Source: Pseudonocardiales bacterium (lineage in GTDB: Bacteria; Actinomycetota; Actinomycetes; Mycobacteriales; Pseudonocardiaceae). From it: 64,000 nucleotides of DNA. A model generated the notes under the pieces. That model did not search any database. It saw only the letters and a list, made by a program, of their open reading frames with translations, and was not told where the DNA came from. This document shows, in pieces, positions 17,928 through 29,305 of the stretch. The position numbers were made by a program, and so were the translations under genes. Numbering within the stretch: position 1 is the stretch's first letter; each line of letters starts with the position of its first letter. Location: positions 372,001 through 436,000 of the forward strand of contig JAHEXI010000002.1 in assembly GCA_023252195.1 (NCBI GenBank), read 5' to 3'.

Positions 17928-19750
17928 CCCGGAGCCGGTCGACCAAGGTGTCTCCCCGCCGCCGGCGACCTCTCCGGTCAGCAGGCGGTCTGCGCGGCCG
18001 CTTGGGGTTGGGTCGGGTAGTGCTCGTCCTCGCGCTGGTGGCTGCCGGACTGAAGCTGGCTGCCGTACAGGGCTTACAGGCGGCCGAACTGTCGGCACAG
18101 GCGGTGAGGCAGCGCACCACCGTGCAGACGCTGCCTGCGCAACGTGGCACGATCACTGACCGCAACGGCACGCCGCTGGCGTTCAGCGTGGAGGCCAAGG
18201 CGCTGTACGCGCAGCCGCAGCGGATCGTCACCGAACAACGCGCGGTGCGGGCCGACCCGGACATGCACAAGCAGGCGATGGCCCGCCGGGTCGCCCAAGT
18301 GCTCGGCCCGGCGGTGTCCGAGCAGGAGATCCTCGACAAGCTGCGCAGCGACAGCACCACGGTGCTACTGGCGCCGTTGGTGACGCCGGCCCAGGCCAGG
18401 GCGATCCAGCAGGATTTCCCCGAGATCAGCGCCGAGCACCGGGAGATCCGTCAGTACCCCGGCGGTGAGCTCGCATCCAACGTCGTGGGAGTGGCGAACT
18501 GGCGGGCTGACGAGCGCAAAGTGCGGGGACTGGTCGGCCTGGAGAACTATGCCGACACTGTGCTGGCCGGCCGGGACGGTCGCCGGGTGGTGGACACCGC
18601 AGAAGGCTCGGACGCGGTCATCCCGGGCAGCGAGCGTGCCGAGCGGCCGCCGATACCGGGTACCGGGCTGGAGCTCACCCTGGACTCCGACCTGCAATTC
18701 ACCGTGGCGCAGATGCTCCGCGACTACACGCGAAAGTATCGCGCTAAAGGGGCCAGCGCAGTGGTGCTGGACGCACACACCGGCGAGGTCTACGCGATGG
18801 CCAACGACGTCACCTTCGATCCGAACAACCTCGCCGCGGCCACCCCTGAGTCGTTGGGCAATCCGGCGGTCTCGGCTCCCTTCGAACCGGGTTCGGTGAA
18901 CAAGGTCGTCACCGCCGCCGCTGGTATCGAGACCGGCGTCGTCACGCCGGACACGGTGCTGCAAGTCCCCGGCGAACTGCAGGTCGCTGACCGGACCGTC
19001 CGCGACGCGTGGTCACACGGCACCGTGAACCTCACGTTCACCGGGGTGCTGGCTCTCTCGTCCAACATCGGCACGCTGCTGACCGCGCAGCGTGTCGGCG
19101 CGGACCGCTTCGTCGACATGCTCAACCGAATGGGCCTGGGCCAGCGCACCAACGTGGGGCTGCCGGGCGAAAGCGCGGGTCGGGTGCCACCCCGCGACCA
19201 GTGGTCGGGCAGCACGTTCGCCAACCTGCCCATCGGCCAAGGCTTGTCCATGACGGTGTTGCAGATGGCCGGCATGTACCAGGCGATCGCCAACGACGGC
19301 GTGCGCATCCCGCCGCGCATCGTCAGCGCCGAGATCGCCCCGGACGGCACCCGGACCGCGACCCCACGACCAGACGGAGTCCGGGTGGTCAGCCCGCAGA
19401 CTGCCCGGACGGTGCGGGACATGTTACGAGCGGTCGTGCAGAACGAACGGGGACAGCGCGGTACCGGCACGGAGGCGGCCCTGGACGGCTACCAGATCTC
19501 TGCCAAAACCGGCACCGCACAGAAGGTCAACCCTGGCTGTGGCTGCTACAGCAACTCGAATTACTGGATCACCTTCGCCGGCATCCTGCCCGCTGACGCC
19601 CCGCGCTTCGTGGTAGGGATCATGCTCGACGACCCGGCCGTCGGCAGCGCCGCGCCGCTGTTTCACCAGATCGCTTCCTACTTGGCGGGGCGCTACCAGA
19701 TCCCGCTGTCCCCGGGACCGAGTCCGCTCGCCACGCTCACTGTGCCTTGA
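17924..19750 (+). CDS. ftsI: Class B penicillin-binding protein FtsI (PBP3/PbpB)
   Basis: The septal transpeptidase, 608 residues from GTG 17924. It has a basic N-terminus, one transmembrane anchor (VVLVLALVAAGLKLAAVQGL), a PBP dimerisation/pedestal domain starting QRGTITDRNGTPLAFS, and the transpeptidase domain with SVNK (catalytic Ser324), SSN (379-381) and KTG (528-530). The GTG overlaps the ftsL stop. The frame is open upstream through ftsL in another frame, but that part is not a PBP. The C-terminal domain ends soon after the barrel; I see no PASTA domain. Confidence 0.95.
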   Translation: MTRSRSTKVSPRRRRPLRSAGGLRGRLGLGRVVLVLALVAAGLKLAAVQGLQAAELSAQAVRQRTTVQTLPAQRGTITDRNGTPLAFSVEAKALYAQPQRIVTEQRAVRADPDMHKQAMARRVAQVLGPAVSEQEILDKLRSDSTTVLLAPLVTPAQARAIQQDFPEISAEHREIRQYPGGELASNVVGVANWRADERKVRGLVGLENYADTVLAGRDGRRVVDTAEGSDAVIPGSERAERPPIPGTGLELTLDSDLQFTVAQMLRDYTRKYRAKGASAVVLDAHTGEVYAMANDVTFDPNNLAAATPESLGNPAVSAPFEPGSVNKVVTAAAGIETGVVTPDTVLQVPGELQVADRTVRDAWSHGTVNLTFTGVLALSSNIGTLLTAQRVGADRFVDMLNRMGLGQRTNVGLPGESAGRVPPRDQWSGSTFANLPIGQGLSMTVLQMAGMYQAIANDGVRIPPRIVSAEIAPDGTRTATPRPDGVRVVSPQTARTVRDMLRAVVQNERGQRGTGTEAALDGYQISAKTGTAQKVNPGCGCYSNSNYWITFAGILPADAPRFVVGIMLDDPAVGSAAPLFHQIASYLAGRYQIPLSPGPSPLATLTVP

Positions 19751-19762
19751 TACCTGGCCCTG

Positions 19763-21421
19763 ATGCCGGTCCGCTCCCGATCACGCAGGGCAGCGCAGGT
19801 AGCCTTCGTGCCCGCTGAGCATCAGCAGACCCGTACCCGACTCAGGATCGTGACTGCTCCTGTGACTCCCTCGTTGGTCGAGACGCCGCTGCGGCCCGCG
19901 CACACCGCGCCGACCGCGGTGCCTGCACTCGTCGCGCTCGTCGGCGCTACCGTCGAGGCCTGCTCAGCGGACACCTCCGAGCAGACGATGGTGACCGGCA
20001 TCACGGTGCGTGGCCAGGAAGCCCTGCCCGGCGATCTCTTCGTGGCGCTGCCCAGCCTGACACCCGGCCGGGCGCACGGCGCCGACTACGCCGGCATCGC
20101 GTGCAGCGGTGGTGCCATCGCGGTGCTCACCGACCCCGAAGGTGCGCGCCGTCCCGCGTTGGCCGCGGCGATCGCGCGTCGACCGGGGATCCCGGTGCTG
20201 GTGCACCCTGACCCGCGGTCGGTATTGGGCACCTTGTCTGCCCGCACCTACGGCAACCCCTCCACCCGGCTGGCAGTGCTCGGAATCACCGGCACCGCGG
20301 GTAAGACCACCACGGCGTATCTTCTCGAAGCCGGTTTGCGTGCGGCGGGCGCGCACACCGGCCTGCTCGGCACCGTGGCGGCACGGATCGGCGAGGCCCT
20401 GCTGCCCAGTACCTTCACCACGCCGGAGGCTCCTCAGCTGCAGGCTCTGCTGGCCCTGATGGTCGAACGCGGCGTCACCCACGTGCCCATCGAGGTATCC
20501 AGCCACGCGCTGGTGCTGGGGCGGGTGAGCGGTACCAGTTTCGCGGTCGGCGCGTTCACCAACCTGTCCCAGGATCACCTCGACTTCCACACCGACCTCG
20601 AGGACTACTTCGCCGCCAAGGCGATGCTGTTCGACGGGCGGGCCAGTGCCGAGGTGGTATGCATCGATGATGTCTGGGGGCAGCGGCTGGTCACCGGGAA
20701 TACCACGACGGTCTCCGTGACCGGCGACGCGACCTGGCACGCCACCGACATCACAGCTGCGCATTCCGGAGCCCAGGAGTTCCGGGCACTGGGACCAGAC
20801 GGGTTCGACCAGCGCTTGGCCGTGCGGTTGCCCGGTGCGTTCAATGTGACCAACGCGCTGCTCGCGCTGGCCGTCGGGCACACCGCGGGCGCCGACCCGG
20901 TGCTGCTAACCCGGGGTATCGCCACCGCCGAGGTGCCCGGCCGGATGCAGCGCGTGGACCGCGGCCAGGGTTTCCTCGCCCTGGTCGACTACGCCCACAA
21001 GCCTGCCGCGGTGGCGGCACTGCTCGACGCGGTGCGAGCCCAGGTCCCCGGGCGGCTGCTGGTAGTACTGGGCTGCGGTGGGGACCGCGACACGACCAAG
21101 CGGCCGCTGATGGGTGCGCACGCGGCCCGCCGGGCTGACCTGCTGGTGGTCACCGACGACAATCCCCGCACCGAGGACCCGGCGGCGATCCGGGCGTCGA
21201 TGCTCACCGGGGCCGCGGTCGGCCCCGCCGAGGTGGTGGAGATCGGCGACCGAGCGGAGGCGATCGCCTACGCCGTCAAGCGGGCCCGCCCGGGGGATGC
21301 CGTGGTCGTGGCGGGCAAGGGCCACGAGAGCGGGCAAGAGGTGCGCGGCGTCAAGCGGCCCTTCGTCGATGCCGACGTGCTCGCCGCCCTGCTCGACGGG
21401 GTGCTCGGAGTGAACGGGTGA
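19763..21421 (+). CDS. murE: UDP-MurNAc-L-Ala-D-Glu:meso-diaminopimelate ligase MurE
   Basis: The Mur ligase that adds the third stem residue. The P-loop is GITGTAGKTTTAYLLE; EVSSHALVLGR and NLSQDHLDFH are conserved central-domain motifs. The specificity motif DNPR (residues 466-469, in DDNPRTEDP) indicates meso-diaminopimelate. From ATG 19763 the protein has 552 residues, slightly long; GTG codons at 19850 or 19862 would remove about 30 low-complexity residues, and no clear ribosome site decides the start. It is 12 bases after ftsI, and its end overlaps murF by 4 bases. Confidence 0.93.
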   Translation: MPVRSRSRRAAQVAFVPAEHQQTRTRLRIVTAPVTPSLVETPLRPAHTAPTAVPALVALVGATVEACSADTSEQTMVTGITVRGQEALPGDLFVALPSLTPGRAHGADYAGIACSGGAIAVLTDPEGARRPALAAAIARRPGIPVLVHPDPRSVLGTLSARTYGNPSTRLAVLGITGTAGKTTTAYLLEAGLRAAGAHTGLLGTVAARIGEALLPSTFTTPEAPQLQALLALMVERGVTHVPIEVSSHALVLGRVSGTSFAVGAFTNLSQDHLDFHTDLEDYFAAKAMLFDGRASAEVVCIDDVWGQRLVTGNTTTVSVTGDATWHATDITAAHSGAQEFRALGPDGFDQRLAVRLPGAFNVTNALLALAVGHTAGADPVLLTRGIATAEVPGRMQRVDRGQGFLALVDYAHKPAAVAALLDAVRAQVPGRLLVVLGCGGDRDTTKRPLMGAHAARRADLLVVTDDNPRTEDPAAIRASMLTGAAVGPAEVVEIGDRAEAIAYAVKRARPGDAVVVAGKGHESGQEVRGVKRPFVDADVLAALLDGVLGVNG

Positions 21422-22884
21422 TCGGGATGACGCTGGCCGAGGTGGCTAGTGCGGTAGGCGGTGTGCTGCACGGTGCCACGGGCACCGTGGCGGTCACCGG
21501 TGGGGTCGAGTTCGACTCCCGCCAGATCGGGCCCGGTGGGTTGTTCGTCGCAGTCCCCGGCGAGCGGGTCGACGGGCACGACTTCGCCGCCGCCGCTATC
21601 GCCGCGGGCGCCGTCGGCGTACTCGCCGGGCGGTCTGTGGGTGTCCCCTCGGTACTTGCTCCGCGGCTGGCGGTCGGTGCACGTCCGGCGTGCTACGCGC
21701 TGTCCGCGGACACCGACGGCGCGGGCGCGGCAGTGCTGGCCGCGCTGTCCGCGCTGGCGCGGACCGTGGTACACACGCTGAGCCGGACCGGGCTGCAGGT
21801 GGTGGGCTTGACCGGCTCGTCGGGCAAGACGTCCACCAAGGACATGGTGGCCGCGTTGCTGGCTCCGCTGGGCCCTACCGTCGCGCCACCCGGGTCGTTC
21901 AACAACGAGATCGGCCATCCCTGGACCGCGCTGCGCGCCGACGCCACCACCCGGCACCTGGTGCTGGAACTCTCTGCGCGGGCTTGCGGCCAGATCGCCG
22001 CGCTGTGCCAGGTGGCCCCACCGTCGATCGGCGTGGTGCTCAACGTCGGCTCAGCGCACCTCGGCGAGTTCGGTTCCCGGGACGCGGTAGCCACCGCCAA
22101 GGGCGAGCTGGTCGAGGCACTGCCGGCGGCTGGGCTCGCGGTGCTCAACGCTGATGACCCGGTGGTGGCCGCGATGGACCGGCGCACCGCGGCCCGAGTG
22201 GTGCGCTTCGGGCAGTCGCCGTCGGCCGAAGTGCGCGCCACCGGGCTCGTTCCTGACGGTCGCGGTTGCTTCTCGTTCCGGCTGATCACACCGGTCGGGG
22301 GGGCCGGGGTGGCGCTGACGGTGCCCGGCGAGCACCAGGTGTCCAATGCCCTGGCCGCGGCTGCGGTGGCTGTCGAGCTGGGTGCCACCCCGGCGGGTAT
22401 CGCCGCAGTACTCGGGTGCTACCGGCCGGCGTCGCGCTGGCGGATGGAGGTCACCGACCGTCGCGACGGGGTGACCGTGGTCAACGATGCCTACAACGCC
22501 AACCCCGAGTCGGTCGCGGCGGCGTTGCGGGCGCTGGTCGCGATGGCCGGAACCGAGCGGCGCAGCTGGGCGGTACTCGGTCCGCTGGCCGAGCTCGGCG
22601 AGGCCACGGCGCAGGCGTACCGGACGATCGGCGCGCTCGCGGCGAGCCTCGGCGTCGACCGGCTCGTCGTAGTGGGCGAGCAGGCCCAGTCACTATGCTC
22701 CGGAACGGCATGGTCCTCGACCGGCGCGTCGGCTCCGGCGCTGGTGGCTGATGCGGCCGCGGCGCTGGAGCTTTTGCACAATGAGCTCGCTCCCGGGGAC
22801 GTGGTGCTGATCAAGGCATCCCGGACAGTAGGGCTGGAACGGATCGCCCAAGGTCTGCTCGACGCCGAGGGGAGCAACCGGTGA
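21418..22884 (+). CDS. murF: UDP-MurNAc-tripeptide--D-alanyl-D-alanine ligase MurF
   Basis: A 488-residue Mur ligase that adds D-Ala-D-Ala to the UDP-muramoyl tripeptide. P-loop [30 protein letters not shown] follows, as in MurF; the central domain has [20 protein letters not shown], and the C-terminal domain contains [20 protein letters not shown], diagnostic for MurF. The start GTG 21418 overlaps the murE stop and the end overlaps mraY. Confidence 0.95.
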   Translation: MIGMTLAEVASAVGGVLHGATGTVAVTGGVEFDSRQIGPGGLFVAVPGERVDGHDFAAAAIAAGAVGVLAGRSVGVPSVLAPRLAVGARPACYALSADTDGAGAAVLAALSALARTVVHTLSRTGLQVVGLTGSSGKTSTKDMVAALLAPLGPTVAPPGSFNNEIGHPWTALRADATTRHLVLELSARACGQIAALCQVAPPSIGVVLNVGSAHLGEFGSRDAVATAKGELVEALPAAGLAVLNADDPVVAAMDRRTAARVVRFGQSPSAEVRATGLVPDGRGCFSFRLITPVGGAGVALTVPGEHQVSNALAAAAVAVELGATPAGIAAVLGCYRPASRWRMEVTDRRDGVTVVNDAYNANPESVAAALRALVAMAGTERRSWAVLGPLAELGEATAQAYRTIGALAASLGVDRLVVVGEQAQSLCSGTAWSSTGASAPALVADAAAALELLHNELAPGDVVLIKASRTVGLERIAQGLLDAEGSNR

Positions 22885-23951
22885 GCACCATTCTGGTCGC
22901 CTCCGGGATCGCGCTGCTCGCCTCCATCCTGTTCACGCCCTATCTCATCCGGCTGTTCACCCGGCAGGGCTTCGGTCAGGAGATCCGGCAGGAGGGGCCG
23001 CACTCGCACCAGAGCAAACGGGGTACGCCCACCATGGGCGGAGTGGCCATCCTGCTGGCGATGTGGAGCGGTTACCTGATCTCGCACCTCACCGTCACCC
23101 GGCATGGCATCACCGCGTCGGCCCTGCTGGTGTTGCTGCTCACCACGGTGCTGGGAGTGGTCGGCTTCCTGGACGACCTGATCAAGGTTCGTCGGCAGCG
23201 CAACCTTGGCCTGAACAAGACAGCCAAGCTCGTCGGGCAGCTGGTCGCGGCGGTGTTGTTCGGCGTCCTGGCGATGGGTTTCCGGGACAGCGATGGTATC
23301 TCCCCGGCTTCGATTCACCTGTCCTTCGTGCGGGATGTCGCCGTGGTGTCCTTCGGCGTCGTCGGATTCGTGGTGTTCAGCTACCTGCTGGTGTCCGCGT
23401 GGTCGAACGCGGTGAACCTGGCAGACGGTTTGGACGGGCTGGCGGCGGGGGCGGCGGCGATGGTGCTGGTGACCTATGTGATCGTCTCGTTCTGGCAGTA
23501 CACCCAGGACTGCACTCTGCTGCCGGTCCCCGGCTGCTACACCGTCCGCGACCCGCTCGACGTGGCCGTCGTGGCCGCCGCCGCGGTCGGCGGATGCATC
23601 GGGTTTCTGTGGTGGAACGCCCCCCCGGCGAAGATCTTTATGGGTGACACCGGATCGTTGGCCATCGGTGGGCTGCTGGCCGGCCTGTCCGTGGTCACTC
23701 GGACCGAACTGCTCCTCGTCGTGATCGGTGGGCTGTTCGTCGTCGAGGCGATGTCGGTGGTGATCCAGGTGGCGGTCTTTCGGACCACCCGGCGCCGGCC
23801 GTTCCGGATGGCTCCGTTTCACCACCATTTCGAGCTCGCAGGATGGCCCGAGACCACTGTGATCATCCGGTTTTGGCTCCTCGCGGCCATTTGCTGTGCA
23901 CTGGGCGCCGGTGTGTTCTACAGCGAGTGGTTGACTGCAGCTGGGGGATGA
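22881..23951 (+). CDS. mraY: Phospho-N-acetylmuramoyl-pentapeptide-transferase MraY
   Basis: A 356-residue polytopic membrane enzyme that transfers phospho-MurNAc-pentapeptide to undecaprenyl phosphate to give lipid I. Conserved elements: [16 protein letters not shown] near the N-terminus, [20 protein letters not shown] with the catalytic aspartate pair, [31 protein letters not shown], and the HHHFE cluster ([12 protein letters not shown]) near the C-terminus. About ten transmembrane helices. GTGA overlap with murF, ATGA overlap with murD. Confidence 0.96.
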   Translation: MSTILVASGIALLASILFTPYLIRLFTRQGFGQEIRQEGPHSHQSKRGTPTMGGVAILLAMWSGYLISHLTVTRHGITASALLVLLLTTVLGVVGFLDDLIKVRRQRNLGLNKTAKLVGQLVAAVLFGVLAMGFRDSDGISPASIHLSFVRDVAVVSFGVVGFVVFSYLLVSAWSNAVNLADGLDGLAAGAAAMVLVTYVIVSFWQYTQDCTLLPVPGCYTVRDPLDVAVVAAAAVGGCIGFLWWNAPPAKIFMGDTGSLAIGGLLAGLSVVTRTELLLVVIGGLFVVEAMSVVIQVAVFRTTRRRPFRMAPFHHHFELAGWPETTVIIRFWLLAAICCALGAGVFYSEWLTAAGG

Positions 23952-25339
23952 AAGTGCGCTGCGTTGCAGACCTCGCCGGGGCGCGGGTACTGGTCGCCGG
24001 AGCACGGATCACGGGCGCTTCGGCCGCCCGGGTGCTGGCGGAGCTGGGCGCCGAGGTCATGGTCACCGATTCGTCACCGACCCAGCTACAGGCGCTGGCT
24101 GGCATCCCAGGAGTTGATGGGGCCGGACGCCGCCTCGCCGGACTGGTCGCGCCGCCGCCGGGTACCGACCTGGTGGTGGCCAGCCCCGGTTTCCGGCCGG
24201 ATGCTCCGCTGATGGTGGCCGCACAACGCACCGGCGTGCCGGTGATCGGGGACGTGACGCTGGCCCACTGGGTCAATTGTGCGCAGTTGGAGCCAGCCCA
24301 GTGGCTGGTGGTCACCGGCACCAACGGCAAGACCACCACGGTGGGGATGCTCGAATCGATCCTGCGCGCCGCCGGCGTCGACGCAGTCGCGTGTGGAAAC
24401 ATCGGGTTCCCGGTGCTCGACGCGGTGCGGGCCGGTCACCGGGTGCTCGCCGTGGAGCTGTCGTCCTTCCAGCTGCACTGGTCGCCCCAGCTGAACCCTC
24501 GGGCCGCCACGGTGCTCAACGTCTCCGCCGACCACCTGGACTGGCACGGCGGTCTGGCGGAGTATGCCGCGGCCAAGGGCTGCGTGTACGCCCGGGCCAC
24601 CACAGCGGTGGTCAACGCCGACGATGAGTGGTCAACGCGGTTGGCTGGCGAGCACGGCGGGGTCGCGTTCACCACCAGTGAGCCGGCAGCCGGTCAGCTG
24701 GGCGTCATTGGTGGCCAACTGGTGGACCGCGCTTTCGGCGACGCTGGTGGCGGCACCGTGCTAGCCCACATCACCGACGTCCGACCCACCGGGCGGCACA
24801 ACCTTGCCAACGCGTTGGCCGCCGCGGCGTTGGGCCGCTGCGTCGGGGTCACGACGCCGGCTGTTGCCTACGGGTTACGCGCCTTCACCCCTGGTGGGCA
24901 CCGTGGTGTGCCAGTCGGCGAGCACGCCGGGGTGTGTTACCTCGACGATTCCAAGGCCACCAACCCGCATGCGGCGCGGGCTTCCCTGCTGGCCAGGCAC
25001 CGGGTGGTGTGGGTGGCCGGCGGCCTACTCAAGGGCGTCGAGGTCGACGATCTGATCACCGAAGCCCGGGATCGGCTGGTCGGTGCTGTGCTGCTTGGCG
25101 CCGACCGCGCAGTGATCGCCGCCGCGCTGGCGCGACACGCACCCAACCTCCCGGTGCGGGTAGTGGATTTGGGAGACGATGGAGCCATGACGGAGGTGGT
25201 GGCAGCAGCTGCTGAGCTGGCCAGGCCGGGTGACGTCGTGCTACTAGCCCCGGCGGCGGCATCGATGGACATGTTTACCGACTACGCACATCGTGGCCGG
25301 GTGTTCGCCGCCGCCGTCGCCGCGCTGGACGTCCGGTGA
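23948..25339 (+). CDS. murD: UDP-N-acetylmuramoylalanine--D-glutamate ligase MurD
   Basis: A 463-residue Mur ligase adding D-Glu to UDP-MurNAc-L-Ala. P-loop [16 protein letters not shown]; then [19 protein letters not shown] and [12 protein letters not shown], the typical MurD central motifs; [13 protein letters not shown] marks the third domain. The ATG at 23948 overlaps the mraY stop (ATGA); the frame is open further upstream but that would overlap mraY deeply. The end overlaps ftsW by 4 bases. Confidence 0.95.
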   Translation: MKVRCVADLAGARVLVAGARITGASAARVLAELGAEVMVTDSSPTQLQALAGIPGVDGAGRRLAGLVAPPPGTDLVVASPGFRPDAPLMVAAQRTGVPVIGDVTLAHWVNCAQLEPAQWLVVTGTNGKTTTVGMLESILRAAGVDAVACGNIGFPVLDAVRAGHRVLAVELSSFQLHWSPQLNPRAATVLNVSADHLDWHGGLAEYAAAKGCVYARATTAVVNADDEWSTRLAGEHGGVAFTTSEPAAGQLGVIGGQLVDRAFGDAGGGTVLAHITDVRPTGRHNLANALAAAALGRCVGVTTPAVAYGLRAFTPGGHRGVPVGEHAGVCYLDDSKATNPHAARASLLARHRVVWVAGGLLKGVEVDDLITEARDRLVGAVLLGADRAVIAAALARHAPNLPVRVVDLGDDGAMTEVVAAAAELARPGDVVLLAPAAASMDMFTDYAHRGRVFAAAVAALDVR

Positions 25340-26745
25340 GTAGCTCAACTCGGCGCGGTACGCCTACATCTGATCGGCGGCGGACGGATCGGCCGCGGGG
25401 TGCACGGCCGCGGGGCGTAGGGGCGCAGGGCGCTCGGTCGCAGTCAGGTCGGTCGGCGCTGGTTCAATGGGCGGCCGCTCGGGACGGGCTCACCGCCTGG
25501 CTGGCCCGGCCGCTCACCTCGTTGCACCTGGTGCTCGCAGTTTTCGGTCTGTTGATCCTGTTCGGCCTGGTGATGGTGCTTTCAGCCTCCAACGTGGAGT
25601 CCTACACCAAGGTCGGCTCCTCCTATGCGGTGTTCGTCCAGCAACTGGCGTACTGCGGGTTCGGGCTGGTGCTGTTCTGGGTGGGGTTACGGATGCCGGT
25701 GCGGATGCTGCGTGGCACCAGTGGGCTGTTCCTCGTCGGGTGCGTCGTGTTGCTGGCCATGGTGCTCAGCCCGCTCGGCGCGGAGATCAACGGAGCGCAG
25801 AAGTGGCTCCGGTTGGGACCGCTTTCGCTGCAACCTTCCGAGCCGACGAAGCTCGCGCTGGCCCTATGGGGGGCGCACGTACTGGTCACCAAACGGGCTC
25901 TGTTGCACGAGTGGCGACACCTGCTGGTGCCGCTGGTCCCGATGGCCGTCGCGATCTTTGCGCTGGTGATGTTGCAGCCCGATCTGGGTACCACGATCAC
26001 GCTGGCCGTGGTACTACTCGCGCTGCTGTGGTTCGGCGGTGCGCCGCTTGAGCTGTTCGGCGCGATCGTGCTCGCCGCCGTCGCCGGGGCGGTCGCGATG
26101 GCCGGCCTGGCCGGTTACCGATCGATGCGAATCCAGTCGTTCCTGCACCCGGGCTCCGACCCGCAGGGCGCGGCGTACCAGGCTCGCCAGGCGATGTTCT
26201 CATTGGCTGACGGCGGCTGGTGGGGGGTGGGGCTGGGACAGGGCAGCGCCAAATGGGACTACCTGCCCAACGCGCACAACGACTTCATCTTCGCGATCAT
26301 CGGCGAGGAGCTGGGCTTTCTGGGCTGCCTGGTGGTGCTGCTGCTGTTCGGCACGCTGGCCTACGTCGGGATTCGGATCGCAGTGCGCAACACCGACCCG
26401 TGGATCAAGCTGGTATCCGCGACTGTGACCACCTGGCTCGTCGGTCAGGCCGCGATCAATATCGGTTATGTTGTCGGCTTGCTGCCGATTACCGGGATCC
26501 CGCTGCCGCTGATCTCCTCCGGAGGCACCTCCATCGCTTTGACGATGCTGGCCTTCGGGTTGCTGGCCAACTTCGCCCGGCACGAACCGCAGGCGGTGTC
26601 CGCGTTGCGTCACGAGTTCGCCCGGTCCGGGCACCACGGTGCGCTGCCGCGACTGTTGCAGTTGCGCCCTCCGGTGCCTTACGTGCCCGCGCCGCGGTCT
26701 CGCGCCGGGGGTTGGCCCACCCCGTCCGGCCGGGGTAGGCGGTGA
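25336..26745 (+). CDS. ftsW: Septal peptidoglycan polymerase FtsW
   Basis: A SEDS-family glycosyltransferase with about ten transmembrane helices, 469 residues, which polymerises lipid II together with FtsI. SEDS signatures: [61 protein letters not shown], and [19 protein letters not shown]. The N-terminal 55 residues are a basic Arg/Gly/Ser-rich cytoplasmic extension, as in many actinobacterial FtsW proteins. Overlaps both neighbours by 4 bases. RodA is the alternative SEDS protein, but the location between murD and murG supports FtsW. Confidence 0.95.
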   Translation: MSSSTRRGTPTSDRRRTDRPRGARPRGVGAQGARSQSGRSALVQWAAARDGLTAWLARPLTSLHLVLAVFGLLILFGLVMVLSASNVESYTKVGSSYAVFVQQLAYCGFGLVLFWVGLRMPVRMLRGTSGLFLVGCVVLLAMVLSPLGAEINGAQKWLRLGPLSLQPSEPTKLALALWGAHVLVTKRALLHEWRHLLVPLVPMAVAIFALVMLQPDLGTTITLAVVLLALLWFGGAPLELFGAIVLAAVAGAVAMAGLAGYRSMRIQSFLHPGSDPQGAAYQARQAMFSLADGGWWGVGLGQGSAKWDYLPNAHNDFIFAIIGEELGFLGCLVVLLLFGTLAYVGIRIAVRNTDPWIKLVSATVTTWLVGQAAINIGYVVGLLPITGIPLPLISSGGTSIALTMLAFGLLANFARHEPQAVSALRHEFARSGHHGALPRLLQLRPPVPYVPAPRSRAGGWPTPSGRGRR

Positions 26746-27824
26746 AGGCGATATCTGTGGTGATCGCCGGGGGCGGCACCGCGGGACATGTCGAGCCAGC
26801 GTTGGCGCTGGCTGACGCGGTGCGCCGGGCGGCGCCCGAAGCGCGGATCACTGCGCTGGGTACCCAGCGTGGGCTGGAGACCACCCTGGTGCCCCAGCGT
26901 GGCTACCCACTGGAGCTCATTCCCGCGGTGCCGCTGCCGCGACGCCCAAGCACGGATCTGCTGGCCCTGCCGGTGCGGGTCCGCGCCGCGGTGCGCCGGG
27001 TCCGGGAGGTGCTCGACGTGGTCGCCGCCGACGTGGTGGTCGGGTTCGGCGGCTACGTCGCGCTGCCGGCCTACCTCGCCGCGCGCGGCCGGGTGCCGAT
27101 CGTCGTTCATGAGGCCAACGCCCGGGCCGGGTTGGCCAACAAGATCGGGGCGCGGTTCGCCGACCGGGTCCTCGCCGCGGTACCCGACAGTGGACTGCCC
27201 CGAGCCGAAGTGATCGGAATCCCGCTGCGGCGGGCGATCTCCTCGCTGGACCGGCGCGCGTTACGGGCCCAGGCCCGGGAGCATTTCGGCCTGGACCCGG
27301 CGGCGCCGACCCTGCTGGTGACCGGTGGTTCGCAGGGCGCCCGCTCGCTGAACACCGCGGTGTCGGGCGCGGCGGCCGAACTCGGCGCGGCCGGGATCGG
27401 GGTGCTGCACGCGCATGGGCGACGCAACACCGTGTCGGTGGAGGTGGTGCCCGGGGCACCGCCCTACGTCGCGGTGCCCTACCTGGAGCGGATGGATCTG
27501 GCGCTGGCAGCCGCCGATCTCGCGATCTGCCGGGCGGGGGCGATCACCGTCGCTGAGCTGTCCGCCGTCGGCCTTCCCGCGTTGTATGTGCCGCTGCCGC
27601 ACGGTAACGGGGAGCAGGCGCTCAACGCCCGCCCACTGGTGCGGTCCGGCGGCGCGGTGCTGGTGGCAGATGCTGACCTCACGCCGGCCAGGGTGGTCAA
27701 GGAGGTGGTGGGGATCCTCACCGATCCACGCCGGCTCGCGGAGATGAGTGCGGCCGCGCGGGTAGCCGGTCATCCGGACGCCGATGATGTGCTGGCCGCG
27801 ATCGTCTTGGAGGCCGCTCGGTGA
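26742..27824 (+). CDS. murG: UDP-GlcNAc--lipid I N-acetylglucosaminyltransferase MurG
   Basis: A 360-residue GT-B peripheral membrane enzyme that converts lipid I to lipid II. Motifs: the N-terminal glycine-rich loop [60 protein letters not shown] in the second domain, and the UDP-binding [20 protein letters not shown] followed by [16 protein letters not shown] start overlapping ftsW, and 4-base overlap with murC. Confidence 0.96.
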   Translation: MKAISVVIAGGGTAGHVEPALALADAVRRAAPEARITALGTQRGLETTLVPQRGYPLELIPAVPLPRRPSTDLLALPVRVRAAVRRVREVLDVVAADVVVGFGGYVALPAYLAARGRVPIVVHEANARAGLANKIGARFADRVLAAVPDSGLPRAEVIGIPLRRAISSLDRRALRAQAREHFGLDPAAPTLLVTGGSQGARSLNTAVSGAAAELGAAGIGVLHAHGRRNTVSVEVVPGAPPYVAVPYLERMDLALAAADLAICRAGAITVAELSAVGLPALYVPLPHGNGEQALNARPLVRSGGAVLVADADLTPARVVKEVVGILTDPRRLAEMSAAARVAGHPDADDVLAAIVLEAAR

Positions 27825-29305
27825 CTGGTGCACCTACCCTGGTACCGCCTCCGCTGCCACCGCAGCTGGCCCGCGCCCACTTGATCGGGATCGGCGGTGC
27901 CGGGATGAGCGGGGTGGCCCGGATCGTGCTGGCCCGCGGTGGCGCGGTGTCCGGTTCGGACGCCAAGGACTCGGGGGCGCTGCCCGCGCTGCGGGAGCTA
28001 GGCGCGAAGGTGACCGTGGGGCACGCCGCGGCCAACCTCGACCAGCTCGGCGCGAACCCGACTGCGATCATCAGCACCAAGGCGGTGCACCAGACCGATC
28101 CAGACAATCCGGAACTCGTCGAGGGTGCCCGGCGCGGTATCCCCGTGATCCACCGTTCGGCAGCGCTGGCCGCCCTGATGAGCGGCTACCGCGTCGCCTG
28201 CGTCACCGGGACCGCCGGCAAGACCTCCACCACCTCGATGCTCACGGTTGCGTTGCAACATTGTGGCGCCGACCCGTCATTCCTCATCGGTGGCGACCTC
28301 ACCCAATGCGGGACCGGCGCCCACCACGGTCGTGGCAACATCTTCGTGGCCGAAGCCGACGAGAGTGACGCCACCTTCCTGGCCTACTCGCCGGACGTGG
28401 CTGTCGTCACCAATGTCGAGGCTGATCACCTGGACCACCACGGCACCGTCGAGGCCTACACCGCCTGTTTCGATGCTTTCGTCGCCCGCCTGGCCCCCAA
28501 CGGGGTGCTGATCGCCAACGCTGATGATCCCGGCTCCGCCGCGCTGGCGGACCGATCCGCCGCGTCCGGGGTGCGAGTGCGCCGCTACGGCCGGCTTGCT
28601 GCCGCGGCGGCCGACGCCCGGCTGCTGGCATATACCCCCGACAGTGGGCGGGGTACCGCCAGCCTGGCGTTGACCGGATCGGATGGCGAGTCGCACCAGG
28701 TGCAGCTCCAGATCGCGGCGCCTGGGGAGCACATGGCGAGCAACGCCGTCGCGGCGTTGTTGGCCGGCCTGGAGCTGGGCGCACCGCTGCCGGGTCTGCT
28801 GGCGGGGCTGGCCGGCTTCAGCGGGGTGCGCCGCCGGTTCGAGCTCATCGGACAGGCGGCCGGCGCGCGGGTCTACGACGACTACGCCCACCATCCGACA
28901 AAGGTGGCGGCCGCGCTGCGGGGCGCCCGCCAGGTGGTGGGGCACGGGCGGCTGCTGGTGGCTTTCCAGCCGCACCTGTACTCCCGCACCCGGGACTTCG
29001 CCGCCGAGTTCGGTACCGCGCTGGCGCTGGCCGACGTGGTGCTGCTGTTGGACGTCTACGGGGCCCGGGAGACTCCGTTGCCGGGTGTCACCGGAGCGCT
29101 GATCGCGCAAGCGGTGCCATTGCCGGCGGATTGTGTGCTCTACGAGCCGTGCTGGGTCGATGTGCCCGGACGGCTGGCTGGTCTGGCGCGACCCGGCGAT
29201 GTGCTGGTCACGATGGGAGCCGGGGACGTCACGATGCTCGGTCCGCTCCTACTCGCCGAGCTGGCGGGCCGCGGCTCCGCCACCGGCGGCGCGGGTCCGC
29301 CGTGA
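27821..29305 (+). CDS. murC: UDP-N-acetylmuramate--L-alanine ligase MurC
   Basis: A 494-residue Mur ligase that adds the first stem alanine. It has the MurC Rossmann start [21 protein letters not shown]-loop [38 protein letters not shown], and the third domain with [20 protein letters not shown] and [19 protein letters not shown] 27821 overlaps murG, and the stop overlaps the ftsQ start. Confidence 0.96.
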   Translation: MTGAPTLVPPPLPPQLARAHLIGIGGAGMSGVARIVLARGGAVSGSDAKDSGALPALRELGAKVTVGHAAANLDQLGANPTAIISTKAVHQTDPDNPELVEGARRGIPVIHRSAALAALMSGYRVACVTGTAGKTSTTSMLTVALQHCGADPSFLIGGDLTQCGTGAHHGRGNIFVAEADESDATFLAYSPDVAVVTNVEADHLDHHGTVEAYTACFDAFVARLAPNGVLIANADDPGSAALADRSAASGVRVRRYGRLAAAAADARLLAYTPDSGRGTASLALTGSDGESHQVQLQIAAPGEHMASNAVAALLAGLELGAPLPGLLAGLAGFSGVRRRFELIGQAAGARVYDDYAHHPTKVAAALRGARQVVGHGRLLVAFQPHLYSRTRDFAAEFGTALALADVVLLLDVYGARETPLPGVTGALIAQAVPLPADCVLYEPCWVDVPGRLAGLARPGDVLVTMGAGDVTMLGPLLLAELAGRGSATGGAGPP

